Origin: Ctenosaura bakeri
Taxonomy: Eukaryota > Chordata > Lepidosauria > Squamata > Iguanidae
DNA: 64,000 nt
Direction of reading: 5' to 3'
Assembly (NCBI GenBank): GCA_948474755.1
Contig: CAOLHI010000061.1
Coordinates: 744,001 to 808,000 of the forward strand
Below, in pieces: positions 46,298 to 58,056 of this stretch (position 1 is its first letter; every line of letters begins with the position of its first letter). Below the pieces are notes generated by a model that worked only from the letters and a program-made list of their open reading frames with translations, ran no database searches and was not told where the DNA came from. A program made the translations under genes and the position numbers.

Positions 46298-46480
46298 TAG
46301 TGTGGTGAAGGGACTTGAGCACTGAATGATAACCCTGGAGACCAGGGCCATGGAAACTCACTCAGTGACCTTGGGCATGTCACATACTCTCAGCCCCTGA
46401 AACCTCTGAGATAGTTTCACCTTGGTTGCCATAAGTTGGAAATGACTTGAAGGTATGCAACAACAACAACAACAACAAGA
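46298..46480 (+). mobile_element. Sauria-type SINE with (CAA)n end
   Basis: Head 'tagtgtggtgaagggacttg', an internal gagaccagggcc, and a tail 'ggttgccataagttggaaat' plus 'gacttgaaggtatgcaacaa'. The closest tail match to the Bov-B end at 30480-30525. Confidence 0.82.
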
Positions 46481-46481
46481 T

Positions 46482-46565
46482 AGAATCATAGAGTCGGAAG
46501 GGAACTCATTTGCCATCAAGTCCAACTCCCTACTCAGTGCAGGATATTTAGATAAAGCATGAGCT
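46482..46565 (+). repeat. Interspersed repeat fragment
   Basis: 'agaatcatagagtcggaagg' followed by 'catcaagtccaactccctac' and 'cagtgcagga' is a motif I recognise from many reptile and bird genomes. Class not assigned. Confidence 0.5.
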
Positions 46566-48838
46566 AAAACAACAACAACAGTGTGCATAAAGGGCTACTA
46601 GGAGCTGAAGATCTCACACATGTGGATTCCACAGGGTGAATGAGGACTGGGCACATAGTCCATTCCCCCCCGCCCAGCTTTATGGGTGATGGTAGAGACA
46701 TAATCTCAGGATATCTTTGTACCATAATACCAACTTCTTCTAGGTAGTAAGAAAATACCATGAAAAGAAATACTGATTTGATCATTCATTCTAGCAAGTT
46801 CCATCCTTTGTCAAGTAATTTTTTTGTAACAAGAACTGATAGTGATATTTAAATAAACTTCTTCATTTAAGCAAGTCCCAGGCTTTTCCAGACTGGTTGA
46901 AGAAGCTTGACTTCTTTTGATGTAGCTTCTTAGGTTTTGCTGGTTATTTTGCATCTGCATCCACTCATTCTGTTCTTTAGGGGAGGTAGTGGTTTGTAGC
47001 AATTTACTGGATTTGCACAAGGGCTCTTCCAAAGGGTTTTTAAAAAAAGTCTGTGCTGTGGCTTACTGAGATGATCCTATTGTCTGGAGGGAATTTTTTC
47101 CTCTTTTTGATTCCCCACCCCTTACGAATACACTGTGAGAGTACAAAAGTACCATTAATGCGCTGAAGTACTAAAAAAGAAAAGAGGAAAATAAAATGAT
47201 ATTTTTTTTGTTCCGTTGTGTTTTGAAATTAAAAAGAAAGCCACTCATGAATGGGAATGAAATGTTACAGCTGATACCAAGAATTAGAGAAAAATAGTGT
47301 GATAGAAGAAACATTATTTGGATATTTTTAAAAACCCTGAGAATTACAATGACAACAAATCTTGCAGCCTTCCATTCCATCTAACTGACTGCCCAGTTTT
47401 GTTTCCACATGAAATATTAAAAGTCTTCACTGTGGAGATAGAGTCCTTATTCTGTAGCCTTTTCTTTTATGTATTTTAGTTGTCTATTGTGAAATCATTT
47501 TTAATTATAGTTTAAAAAATGATAATACCCTAGGTAGCCAGTCCCAAAAGTTTTCTGACAATCTCTTAAAAGTCCTTCTACACAGGCACATTTTGTGTCC
47601 AATTGGGAAAAAAACTCTCAAAACAACTAACCTTCATCTGTCCCTTCCTGTTCTACACCCCATGGATTCGTCTTTGTTAACCTCTGCATTTTCCTTGTAT
47701 GCAATTGTTAACGGTATCTGAATCTTCATTTGTCATTCTTATTTGATTCCTAGTCTTTAGCTCATTATTGTCTGCATTATTGCCTTCAGCTGAACAAGTT
47801 CTGCTTTCTTCAGATTTGCTAAACCATAGCAAGAAAACCATTATTATTAACCTACCAGAAGACTATAATTGATCATAAGAGAGATGACAGCATAAAGCTT
47901 CATAAAAACAATGGTGGACCAAGCAAGGATTGGTGTTTGTAGTAATTACCATACAGAAGGTCATTCTCATATCACTTGAAAACTGAAATATATCCTACAA
48001 TGTGCTGCAACTCCTGCACCAAAAGAAACATCTCTTTTCCTAATGTGTTCTTTCCCAAGCCTTTTCCCTCTTGCTATAATTTGTGGGGGAAACTCCTAGA
48101 AGTTTATCACTCCAGATGTGTTCTGTCACACTAGATATTCTGAAAAGTCTTGGACCTAACACCAGAGTAGCAGTTGTTGCTGGTTAAAAACAAACAAACA
48201 AAAACACTAATATTCTATATGTGGAATTAGTTTCATAGCTTGCAGAGATCAAGGCTGCCTGATGTTCATACACTCTACCTTTCTCAGAACTTTAAAGGAT
48301 TTGCAAATTGCTTTGATTCACTCTTTGCATGTGTTCAACATATCATTGTAACTGTTTACAAGATGGAACATTGATTAAAGATGCCACATTAGCCCCCATT
48401 CTGACTGAAGTAGCTGACTCTTCCTTTGGTTTCAAAGATGTAAATTCAATGGGCCAACAAGATGGATAGATCTAGCTGAATCATTTGTGTGCTCATTTCC
48501 ATATAAAATGACAGTGGTCAATGGTCTACTTTTTTTATACAAAAAGGAATGTGTTGGTGATCAGAGCAAATCCAGATCCTCTGTCCCACTTTACTTCCTG
48601 GCAGTCCAGTATTATAAGCCATTTTCTTCCCACTGCCTAGTTCCCACTATTGGAACCAGACTGGGAGACGCAGGTTCTCAAAGCATCAGACTGTATTGTG
48701 GGATTTGGGTACCAGCAGCACATAGTTCAAACAACATGTAGGCCTCTTATTTATACTGACAGATCATCCCTCCCACAAAGCCCACAGATTGCCTGTGAAA
48801 TTAGGATTTACAACCTTCCTCTTTATACTCTTTTTTGA
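46566..48838. other. No recognised element
   Basis: AT-rich, no gene. The frames at 48487-48741 and 48650-48838 lack support. Confidence 0.5.
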
Positions 48839-49218
48839 GACCATTTATGTCATCATCCCACATTGGGGATGGGAGAAGGAAGGGACCCGGATGACACTTA
48901 TACAGAATACTGTCCCTGTCCTGTTGTTCTCCACTCCCCAGATGGTGTGATCATGCTACAAATCATTGATGGGTTTTACCCATCAGTGACAGGTGATCAC
49001 ACAGCCCCCCCGCCACCCTCCCACACCTGCTTGAGCTGTGGAGGGTCAGGAAGTGCAACCGCCATGCTTTCTCCCCCAGTATAGTCTGGGACAGTGCCTG
49101 GCTGTGCTGCGGAAGTGGGTATGGAAGGGAGTGCTTCTGTCATGCTCCCCTCCCAGAAGAGGCTCTACCAGGATCCCCATAGGACACTGCTGGGATCTGG
49201 CAACCTGCAGAAAGGGCC
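48839..49218 (+). mobile_element. GGGCC-terminus MITE family G, copy 1
   Basis: Matches 54249-54678 in reverse orientation: 'caaatcattgatgggtttt', 'tggaagggagtgcttctgtc' and 'atgctcccctcccag' have counterparts there. The right end is TGCAGAAAGGGCC, like the other PIF/Harbinger-type elements. Confidence 0.65.
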
Positions 49219-50602
49219 TGTGAGAGAAGTACATTCCATTCCTGCTTTATATGTGATTGTGGACAATTAGTGCTTAATATGTAGGACTATTTGTTATCAA
49301 GATTAAACAGAGTGCAGTAGGGCTACTGCAGTATGAGCCTACAGCAGAAACAGGACGAATTACTCAGGATACTCTTGTAAAGTAGAAATAAGAACTTATG
49401 TTTATTGACTCAGGAAATCCACCTTGGGATAGGAAAGAAGATAGACAAAAGAAGGTAAACTAAAGAAGGTAACAAGAACCCCTAAATGTTGTTTCTCATA
49501 TGTGGACAGGTAAGCTAGCAACCATTTTCGGGTTGGAGAGCCATGGCTTCTCAGACAAAAAGAACAAAGAAACTAACTTCATCAAGAAGGGGAAGTGACC
49601 TCAACAGCTATGAGGGAAACAAAATGCTTGAGTATAAGACAGACTGAGAGGTGAAACAAAGAGCAGACATTATTTGGTCTCCCCTCTCCCACTATAAACC
49701 CTATAGAAGTCTCAATGTCTTTTTGCATCTAACATAACTTACATAGGATTACTCTACACTGCTAGTGTGGCCTCATGTCAAAGTGATAAATATGAACCTG
49801 TACTGTGACAAAGAGGAGATTCTAGTGCTGGCCTTATTTCTTTAGGGATGGATAAGAATTGCATTTCAGTTCATTTCTGATAAGAATTTGCCAACAGTTT
49901 CAGATGTATTTCTTTTCATAAATGAAAGTACTGGAGAAACTGAAACTGACTGATTTGTCCATGCAGGCCAAGGGTTTAGCACTTAAAACTTCACAGTGTG
50001 GGTTTGGATGCCTGTGTATTCAACCATGATAGTACTCAATTAGAGTTGCCACTTCCTTCTTCTGAAAAGCTCCTGAATATTGAATATCTATATAATCTGG
50101 CTCTCTCCGTGCTGAGAATAGATGTACTTGTTTAGTTTGTTTGGGAGAAATGGAAGAGTTCATTTCTGCTGAATCTGGCAACTTTTTTGTATTCAAGACA
50201 GAAAAAAAATGAGGATTTAAACAATTCAAACGTGGGAAGAAGTAAAAATAAAGGTGTTTGCCACTATTTGGATTGGAAGATATTGACTATCTTGCAATAA
50301 TGCAATAATGTTTTACCTACATTTAAACCAAGACACAATATAAGACAGTGTGAGACAATATAGGTTATAAGATAGCTTCTCATTGTCTTATAATTTGATA
50401 GGAAGAACTGGAGAAGGAGGTTCTTAAGTCACTGATAGAATAAGTGCTTGGCCTAAAGAATATCCCAGTTTTGATTCCATGGTATTACCACTTAAAAAGG
50501 ACCAAACAGTAGAAGATAAGAAAAAAAATGGATAGCTGCTGACTGTTGGAGTTAAACAAATAATCATATGTAGTACAAGGTAGCTTATTATTAACAATGC
50601 CA
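49219..50602. other. No recognised element
   Basis: No gene or clear repeat. Confidence 0.5.
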
Positions 50603-50795
50603 GTGTTTTAAAGAAAGACCACATAGGTCAGCAGATGAGTAAATGCTTTGCCCTCAAGGTACCAGGTTCAATCCACAATATATCCAGAAAGAGTCCTTTC
50701 TAAAACCTTGGAGAGCTACTGTCATACAGTATGGACCATACTTGGCTGTATGAACCAAAAGTCTGACTCAGTATAGGGCAGTTGCCTATGTCTAA
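50603..50795 (+). mobile_element. tRNA-derived SINE of a second type
   Basis: 'gtaccaggttcaatccacaa' is a B-box-like segment; then 'accttggagagctactgtca' and 'gtctgactcagtatagggca'. This differs from the Sauria-type tail and resembles another widespread reptile SINE. Confidence 0.6.
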
Positions 50796-53700
50796 AAACC
50801 AAGTCCGTGTTGGAAAAAGCTTGGAACCTGGACATGGATGATTTCCTTGTGTTAGTGTACAGTATAGGTTCCTTGTCTGTGCCTCACTTACTTGCCATAT
50901 TTTCTGTTGCATCTCCAAGTTCTACACCTGTGCTGTGTTGGCTAAGATATGTATAAACAGTTGGCTAGATAAGAAGCTGTCCACTTCAATTTGGGACAAA
51001 TATAAATTACTGACTTTTTACTCCCAAGAGGCTATGGTTTAAAACTAGGGCCAGTGTCCTTACTAATTCATCCTTGAGTCACTCCCATTATAATCAATAA
51101 ATCAATATCCTTTTAATATGGAGATGTTGGCTCAGCTGTGATTTTTGATGGCAAAATTCCTTACTCAGCTGCCTTGCTGCTTCCTTTTTAACTTCAAAAA
51201 CTTCCATTAGCACCACTATGTGAAGCCCCATTAATCCATTTTCATTGAAATAATGTTCCTATTCTCACTCTGTGCCTTTATTGCATCCTACTCATCCTTG
51301 TTGTCTCACAGCCGCTTTTAATTAATGCATGAGGATTTTGTATTAAAGCAATAAAGAACTCTGAGTAATTAACATACACATATATTTCTCACGATGTTTT
51401 GAAAATAAGGGCTGACTGGCACAAATGGAAAACTTTGACTGACTTTTTGAAATGGTGAAGTTGACCTGTGTCTACAATTTGATATGATGAACAAGTTACA
51501 AGACTAGTTCATTGCATCTCCCAATGACAATCAGTGTTTGTCTGGGCACCTGTGTGACCGTACTTGAAACTAGCCTTGGAAACTCTTTCAGGACAGTTGA
51601 AGACATTTGCTGGAGCCTGAGTATGCACTAGACCAGGAGTACTCAGCACATGGTCCTGGGGCAACATGAAGTCCTCAAGGCTGTTCTGTAGCTCTAAATT
51701 CCTCCAGACTGACCATTTTTACACACACACAAAAAATGTGAATTGCCTTTTTTTTTATTTTACAACCCTCCCTAAAGGACAATTATTTTTTTAAAGAGAT
51801 TGCAGGGCCTCCTTGCATCTCTCTCTCTCTCTCAAATCATTTTTCAACTGGAGAGCTGCAGCCAGTTCTGGATATATATATTTTTTGGACAGACCATGTA
51901 ACCCCTAGAGGGCAGTGAGAGAGAAAATTGACTCCCAGCCCTGCCACAGTTTCCCACCCTTAATCTAGTGTCATGTCATAGAGTTAAAACCTGCTTTGGC
52001 AGCAAAGCAATAGCATCTCTAGGGAACTGACAGGTTACAGACTCCCCATGGTGATCCTGATCAAGATTTTCTGCTGTTAATAGTAGCAAGGAAACAGCTG
52101 TTTTCCCCAGTGCCACAGCTGGAAATACACTAACACTCAGCACTTGAAGAGTTAAAAATGTCTCAAAGAAAGCAGCAGGAATGGGGTTAAGTAGTTTTCA
52201 ATGACCCGAGATCTTCTTATCTGTTATCTACCTATCCCAACCTCTGTTAGAGATAAACTGATAATCTCAGGAATCTTTCCACCTCTTTTCTTCTTCAACC
52301 TTATTTTTTCACTTCCACTGACAGTGCAAATAGCTTGGTTTAGGGTTAGCAACATTAGATAGTTTACCTATGTTTAAACAGATTTCTTACAATAAATCCT
52401 TAGTTTGCTTCTTTAGGCATTGGTATGTTTGCCCCTTTATCAAAATTGTTATCCACTGCATGCACACACACACACACACTCTCCAACAACCAGTTTGATA
52501 GCAGATAAACTGGGCAGCATAAGAAAGTGGGTGGGACTTCCGATAGCTCTGTAGGCTACATGTGTTTGATACATTGGAGACTGACAAACAATGTTCTATA
52601 ACTATACCAAATTAGGAACTTCAGATAATTACATTGAGAGTGACTTGAAGCAATCCACCACAGATGGCAGCACCGTTGTTACAATCTATGGTCACTTTTG
52701 TCCCTACTAAGTCCTCAAGGTGGTCTGTAAATGCCCAGAGAGAAACAAACGAGGAAGTAGGTCATCAGAAGGTGTTTTGCCAATGGCCCCCTTATATCTA
52801 GAACTAGCACTATGGAAAAATAAAAACTTAGTTTCTAGTTTTTCATAGCAAGCTGGGTCAATTTGGAGATCTCATACTGTCTGCCTATCATAAGGACAGC
52901 TATTATGTGCCCTTATTTCCTTTGGTGCCTGAAAAGAGCTCTGAGACTTGAATAGGCTCCCAGACAGATAACAGGATTAAATACCGATCTCAGGTGATTC
53001 TTCCAAAGCTAGTATAGTAACAGTTCCAGTAACTTACTCGGTGTTGAAAAGCCTAAAGCATTATGGGAAATGTCACATTAAAAGACATGTTAAATAACTG
53101 TGGCATTCCTAGCTGATACTGTCAAAAACATTATAGGTTGGCAAAAATCTCCACTTCTTTGAAGGTGGCTTTCTCGGGATGAACTTCAATATTACTTAAA
53201 TTCAGAACAGCTTTTATATGGGTGATTCCCCCACCCCCATTTTTTAACGGTTTTAATTATATTTTATTTTGCCAGCAATGAGCTGGACTCAGACTCAGCT
53301 ATGGATTCCCTGGGTAGCCACAAGCAAGTCATTCCCTCTCATTGAAAATGTACAAAGTGAAAACAACAGTGTTACACTGACTTAACTGTTGTGAGGACAA
53401 AGTTTTGTGAAGCTGTTTGTATTCAACATAAAGGACTGTTTTTTCTGTTTGTGACAAAGGACCAGATAGTATCCTCCAGTTCCACGTAAAGAAGCTGAGT
53501 GGCATTTGAATCTTATTTTTGCAATTGAGGTTGCTCAATATCCCATTTTTTAGGGCAGCAACCCCTAGTTTAGTAGGTGTAGAATGTGCCACACACTTAA
53601 TATAACTTTCTACTCCAACATTTTACCACTACTTCCATCCACTCACATCTGCCATTTAGTGGCTGCCTCACTCCATCCAGTGTAATGAACATCATACCTC

Positions 53701-53866
53701 CTGTGCAGGAAAGATGTCACAATACAAGACAAAGCACCCTTTCAGTATGCCTCTCAGAAAAAAAGCCCTCTTTTAAACCAACTTTTCCCACTGCCATTGT
53801 TTTATGGATAAAAAGAACATAGAAGTTCCCTTCCCTTGTGCACCAGGGAAAGCAAGCAGCAATTCC
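50796..53866. other. No recognised element
   Basis: No gene. The segment at about 51100-51400 is repeat-free and AT-rich and could be conserved non-coding sequence. A (CA)n lies at 52462-52479. Confidence 0.45.
52462..52479. repeat. (CA)n microsatellite
   Basis: Uninterrupted CA repeats. Confidence 0.92.
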
Positions 53867-53875
53867 TGCTAGCTT

Positions 53876-54009
53876 TAGTGGTTCCCAAACTTTGGCCCTC
53901 CAGATGTTTTGACTTCAGCTCCTAGAATTCCTGACTGTTGGCCAAGCTGGCTGGGATTTCTAGGAGTTGAAATCCAAAACATCAGGAGAATCAAAGTTTG
54001 AGGATCATT
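53876..54009. mobile_element. Palindromic hAT-type MITE
   Basis: TAGTGGTTCCCAAACTTTGG at the left, CAAAGTTTGAGGATCATT at the right, with complementary 'cagctcctagaattcctga' and 'ggatttctaggagttgaaa' inside. Flanking octamers GCTAGCTT and GCTAGATA share 6 of 8 bases. Confidence 0.75.
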
Positions 54010-54248
54010 GCTAGATAAAGCTGAAAGGAAGCAAGGTTGTTTCATCAGCTCCATGGAAAGGCAAGTTCCATCAGAGTCTTCCTGACCTGAACTGTATCAA
54101 GCTGGTTATTACAAGAATTACTATTTTAATTTAAGAATTACTGCCTGCTTTGCCCTTTACCTCTAATTTCCCCTTCTTGTTTTCCTTCTGTGAAGTGTCT
54201 TGAAAATTGTAAGCCTGCAGTAAGGAACTATCTTGTTTGTAGTGACTA

Positions 54249-54678
54249 GGGCTCTTTCTGCAACTTACCTTATTCTAGAGATATCTGGTACAGGTCCCAG
54301 CATTGTCTCCACTAGGAGGGGAGTATGACAGGAGTGCTTCCCTCTGCACTGGCTGCCTCGGCAAATGGAGGAAGCATGATGGCACCACCTCTTCTTTCTG
54401 CAGTGTAGATGGGTACTGTCCCAGGTGGTGCTGGGGCAGGATGCACAGCCATCATACTTCCAGGACCTCCACACACCAGGTAAGAGTGGGCAAGCAGTGA
54501 GAGGGCTACATGATCACCGGTCATTGATGGAGAAAACCCATCAATGATTTGTGGCACAATTGTGCTGCCCAGGAACAAGAGAAGGATGGGATCTGAACGA
54601 AGTCACACAGAACTGTCATCCAGGTCCCTCGCTTCTCCTGTCCTCAGTGCAGGATGATGACGTCCTGTGGAAAGGGTT
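54249..54678 (-). mobile_element. GGGCC-terminus MITE family G, copy 2
   Basis: Starts GGGCTCTTTCTGCA and ends TGTGGAAAGGGTT. It is 430 bp and inverted relative to copy 1, 5 kb away. The 88-codon and shorter frames here are repeat-derived. Confidence 0.65.
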
Positions 54679-54959
54679 TATGTGTAACTCATTCAGGGAA
54701 TTTTGAGGTTGAAGTGCTGGGTAAAATTTTAAGAAATTAATTAATGAGCAACCAACTACCAGGGGCAAGTGAAGAATGAAGAGAGCAATCAGCTCTTTAT
54801 GTTAGAGGGGGATCCTCTCCTCCAATGGCTGTTCTAAGAATGAAAAAGATTTATTTTCTCTAGATTGTGGCGAGGGGAGGAAGAAATTGCTTTGAGGTTA
54901 CTCTCAGCTAATGATAGTAATTGTTTGGTAATTTAATTCTTGAAAGAAGCACTGAGTGA
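54679..54959. other. No recognised element
   Basis: Nothing supportable. Confidence 0.5.
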
Positions 54960-55173
54960 TTTTTAGCATTTTTTTTTTGTATGGGAAAGAGCATTTTCTG
55001 TGCAGAAAATAATATCATTTTTATTTTATAAAAAATGCATTTGTACACCGATACGCTTAGGAAATGTGGATACTTTACACAAATGAACAGATATCATTTG
55101 GCAAGAAGAAGGAAGAAATGGATTCTTTATTCTCTCTTGCAAGAATGAGACTGATGAGGATTTCCATCCCTAC
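54960..55173 (+). repeat. Palindrome-bearing repeat family F, copy 7
   Basis: 'gtatgggaaagagcattttc' then 'tgtgcagaaaataatatc', ending 'gaggatttccatccctactt'. Confidence 0.6.
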
Positions 55174-55270
55174 TTCAGGTTGAAAGGAAGTTACTTAACA
55201 ACCTCTCAAAAACAATCTCTACAGCAGAAGTGTTCTTCCATAAACTTCAGTGGACAGTCATATTCTCTTA

Positions 55271-55748
55271 GGCCCTTTCTGCATGAGGCTAGTGAATCGC
55301 TTTGGGCCATTTCTTACCGGTTCTTCTGGGCTCAAAACAGGGCAGACTTTCCCGTACGTCCTTCTGCAGTATGTTCCATGCCAATTTGGAGCTGTGGGAG
55401 TTCATAGATCTACACTATTTCCATGGCTTCCTGCTGTTTGTTTGGTGAGACCAATCGCTGCAGCTGGCCACACCCACAGCCCTCTCTCCGCTGATCCCCA
55501 GTTCTCATTGGTGTAAATGTGTGCATCTGCACAACTGTGCAGGTATGAATTGGCGCGATCCGGGAAATTGAAAAACCTGTGTCTTCCATTCTTCAGATAG
55601 CACACTGGACGACCACTTGGGGGTGTATTTAATCGGACTTAGGTGCGGAACTAAGGTAAATAGCCCGAACCTAGTCTGCTCCAAGGTGCAGACGACCTCT
55701 GTGACAAGATGCATTTGTCCGTCTTAATTTCCTCGTGTGGAAAGGGCC
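55271..55748. mobile_element. PIF/Harbinger-like element D
   Basis: 478 bp, GGCCCTTTCTGCA at the left and GTGTGGAAAGGGCC at the right, flanked by a perfect TTA duplication (55268-55270 and 55749-55751). The interior is unrelated by eye to A-C and has no transposase frame. Confidence 0.82.
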
Positions 55749-55751
55749 TTA

Positions 55752-56104
55752 GTCTGCAGACTCATGAAGGGCTGATCTGCCTTATGCAAGCAAGAGCCCT
55801 CTGGCTCCAGGTATCCCACAGCAAGCTACTGCTAGTTAGGACTTCCTTGTTCAGTAGGCCTGTATCCACTTCTGAGTTTTAAAATATGCAGTTTAAGGAT
55901 TTACATCTTCCCTTTTAAAAAGCATTTATGCAGCTATACATGAAAGCTATCAATGTCAGTTCTCATACTAGTATTCATGTAGGAAAGCCAAAAATGTATG
56001 CATCTTTTTTTCCCTTTAATGTTTTGCTCCTTCTAAGCAAGCTGATGTGGAGACCCCCCCCCCAAAAAAAAAAGGTATAACAAAGGGATGGGGTATGAAG
56101 TAAG
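55752..56104. other. No recognised element
   Basis: Includes a C run followed by an A run at about 56056-56074. No gene. Confidence 0.5.
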
Positions 56105-56108
56105 ATCT

Positions 56109-56523
56109 TGAAGTGGCCGTCTAGGGAAACGAAAAAACCTCAGAGTCCTTGAAGCAGAAAGTATTATATTTTATTTTCTTACTGCGCAGGTTTTGCTGAA
56201 CTGCGCAGGGTCCCCAGTGTGAGCATCACTGAAGACCCTGCACTTCGTCAAAAACCTCCCTTATATACACTCTTAACAGTAGAATCAATTACAAATTGGT
56301 TACATTACATCATGCATGCAAGGATAACAACATGTCAAAATGATCTATTCCTTCCCTTGTCCTTGTGATAAGTTGCAGGAAAGAACAAGCCTGTTTTCCA
56401 TGACCTACCACCCCTTCGTTAAGCACTTTCAGCACTATGTTCCTTAGATAAGAAACATCTGCAGTTAATTATAATTTCATCTATTTTTCTACCAAACACA
56501 AAATCATATATTTAACCCTTTCA
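56109..56523 (-). repeat. 3' LTR of the provirus
   Basis: 415 bp, identical by reading to 60844-61258. Env ends 46 bp upstream. Confidence 0.96.
56170..56175 (-). terminator. Polyadenylation signal in the 3' LTR
   Basis: AATAAA in proviral sense; this copy would direct 3' end formation of proviral transcripts. Confidence 0.7.
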
Positions 56524-56533
56524 TTCCCCCCTT
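56524..56533 (-). promoter_or_regulatory. Polypurine tract
   Basis: AAGGGGGGAA in proviral sense immediately before the 3' LTR, as expected for the plus-strand DNA primer. Confidence 0.9.
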
Positions 56534-56569
56534 CATGCCAAATTCTCTGCAATTTGAAGCATGTCCCTC

Positions 56570-58024
56570 CTATGCATACCCGTGGGCCATTACTGCGTAG
56601 CGAGCCGCTTTCCCTTCCATAGCGTCTGAAAGGGAAGTCCGCACACACTTTATAGCACAGGACAGGCATAACATAATTAGAACTCCCCCAACCAATAATA
56701 GTACAAAACCAAGGAACAACGTTCTTAACCACCCAAAATTTGGCAACCAGGATGTTAACCATTCCAAGGGATTACTTGCCCCATTATCATTGTTCAGTAT
56801 TACCTCTTGTAAGTGTTGCACCTCATCCTCTATGGTCTTATTTAAGTCATGGAAGGTAACTTTGCATCCTCCCTTGACTATGGAACAAAACCCCCCTTTT
56901 CTGGCCAGCAAATAATCCAGAGCCAACCGATGCTGTAAGAGTAACTGATTCAACTCCTCGACCTCGTGTTGCAGAGCCCTCACCAACCTCCCAGTTGCAT
57001 TTATAGTCTTTTCCAATCTACAGGTCAATCCCAATATACTTTTACGATTTTCCTGTGCTACAATTCCTGGGTAGGCTCCCAGGGTGAGGAGTCCTGTAAA
57101 TAATCCGCCTGCTACTCTGCTACCTTCAGTTCTAGACAGTTGGGGTCCTACAATAACCAAGTCCTCACACTGGTTACCTAATGGTCCCACCAGATCTCTT
57201 CTTTTTCTAACTCCTCGCTTCTCTTTCTCTGGCATGAAAACCTGAACAGGTATGGTCATATACCCTATTCCCACACACTGATAGGCTCCTGGGTGGTAAT
57301 TGGTGGCCCATCCGTCAAAATAAAACCACAGATGCGGATCTCTAGCCATCATCCCCGAACAAATGCTACCCGACCCAGTATAATTAGAGACAAACATAGG
57401 ATACTCCGGGTATAATTCTTCAAAGCTTGTATTACTTAAACCCCCTTCAAAGTGATATGAACTATTATATGAATCATACAAATAGAACCTACTACTACAG
57501 GCTGAATAATTTCCTAGTTTATCATAGAATGCAGAGTGTTTTACATACCCCTTCCATTTAGAGTTCCAATTTCCACTATGATGGCAACAGAAACACATTC
57601 CCGGAGAATAAGTATAGAACTTCAGTCGCTTGAACTGTGTTCTGTTCATTCCTCCATCAACTGTGGCAAACAGATTCGGGGTTCCTCTCAACGCTGACTG
57701 TAGGGCTCCCACTATCACCCCTGGTTCACTAATAAGAGAGGGCATGAATCCAAAATCTGCTACAGTTTGTGGGTGTTCGTATATTAAGGTGACATCATGC
57801 CCATGTTGTTGGAACATATGGGTGGCGTGTCGCTTAAACCAATTGGCCCGACTATCCCGCACACCACACTCCACATTCCGATTATCAGCCTCCACCCCAT
57901 CTTCAGAGCTGGAGGGGGATCCCACTCTCCTTGTCCCACAAAAATATCCCCTATACATATATATGAGAGCTAATATTCCCAAAACTATACCTACTATCAA
58001 TATTACTATCTCATTAACAGTCAT
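56570..58024 (-). CDS. env: Envelope glycoprotein, intact open frame
   Basis: 484 codons from ATG 58022-58024 to TAG 56570-56572. A GTG one codon upstream is open but the ATG is the sensible start. Order: N-terminal hydrophobic signal or anchor (residues about 5-23); SU of roughly 250 residues with five N-glycosylation sequons (127, 172, 187, 198, 214) and a CFCC cluster at 144-147; furin-type RKRR at 273-276; then TM. TM has a fusion-peptide-like segment (about 303-322) that lies inside the subunit between Cys286 and Cys335, a heptad helix (about 338-368), an immunosuppressive-domain-like LLQHRLALDYLLARKGG, the loop CX6C at 380-387 lacking a following third cysteine, sequons at 342 and 395, a membrane anchor about 433-456 and a short tail. 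Known role of the family: receptor binding and membrane fusion. No stop or frame change is present. Functionality is unknown; possible outcomes include expression of a fusogenic or receptor-blocking protein, both inferred. Confidence 0.93.
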   Translation of the reverse strand: MTVNEIVILIVGIVLGILALIYMYRGYFCGTRRVGSPSSSEDGVEADNRNVECGVRDSRANWFKRHATHMFQQHGHDVTLIYEHPQTVADFGFMPSLISEPGVIVGALQSALRGTPNLFATVDGGMNRTQFKRLKFYTYSPGMCFCCHHSGNWNSKWKGYVKHSAFYDKLGNYSACSSRFYLYDSYNSSYHFEGGLSNTSFEELYPEYPMFVSNYTGSGSICSGMMARDPHLWFYFDGWATNYHPGAYQCVGIGYMTIPVQVFMPEKEKRGVRKRRDLVGPLGNQCEDLVIVGPQLSRTEGSRVAGGLFTGLLTLGAYPGIVAQENRKSILGLTCRLEKTINATGRLVRALQHEVEELNQLLLQHRLALDYLLARKGGFCSIVKGGCKVTFHDLNKTIEDEVQHLQEVILNNDNGASNPLEWLTSWLPNFGWLRTLFLGFVLLLVGGVLIMLCLSCAIKCVRTSLSDAMEGKAARYAVMAHGYA

Positions 58025-58056
58025 CACAAGTTGTCAATTGCTTACCGCGGGAGGGA

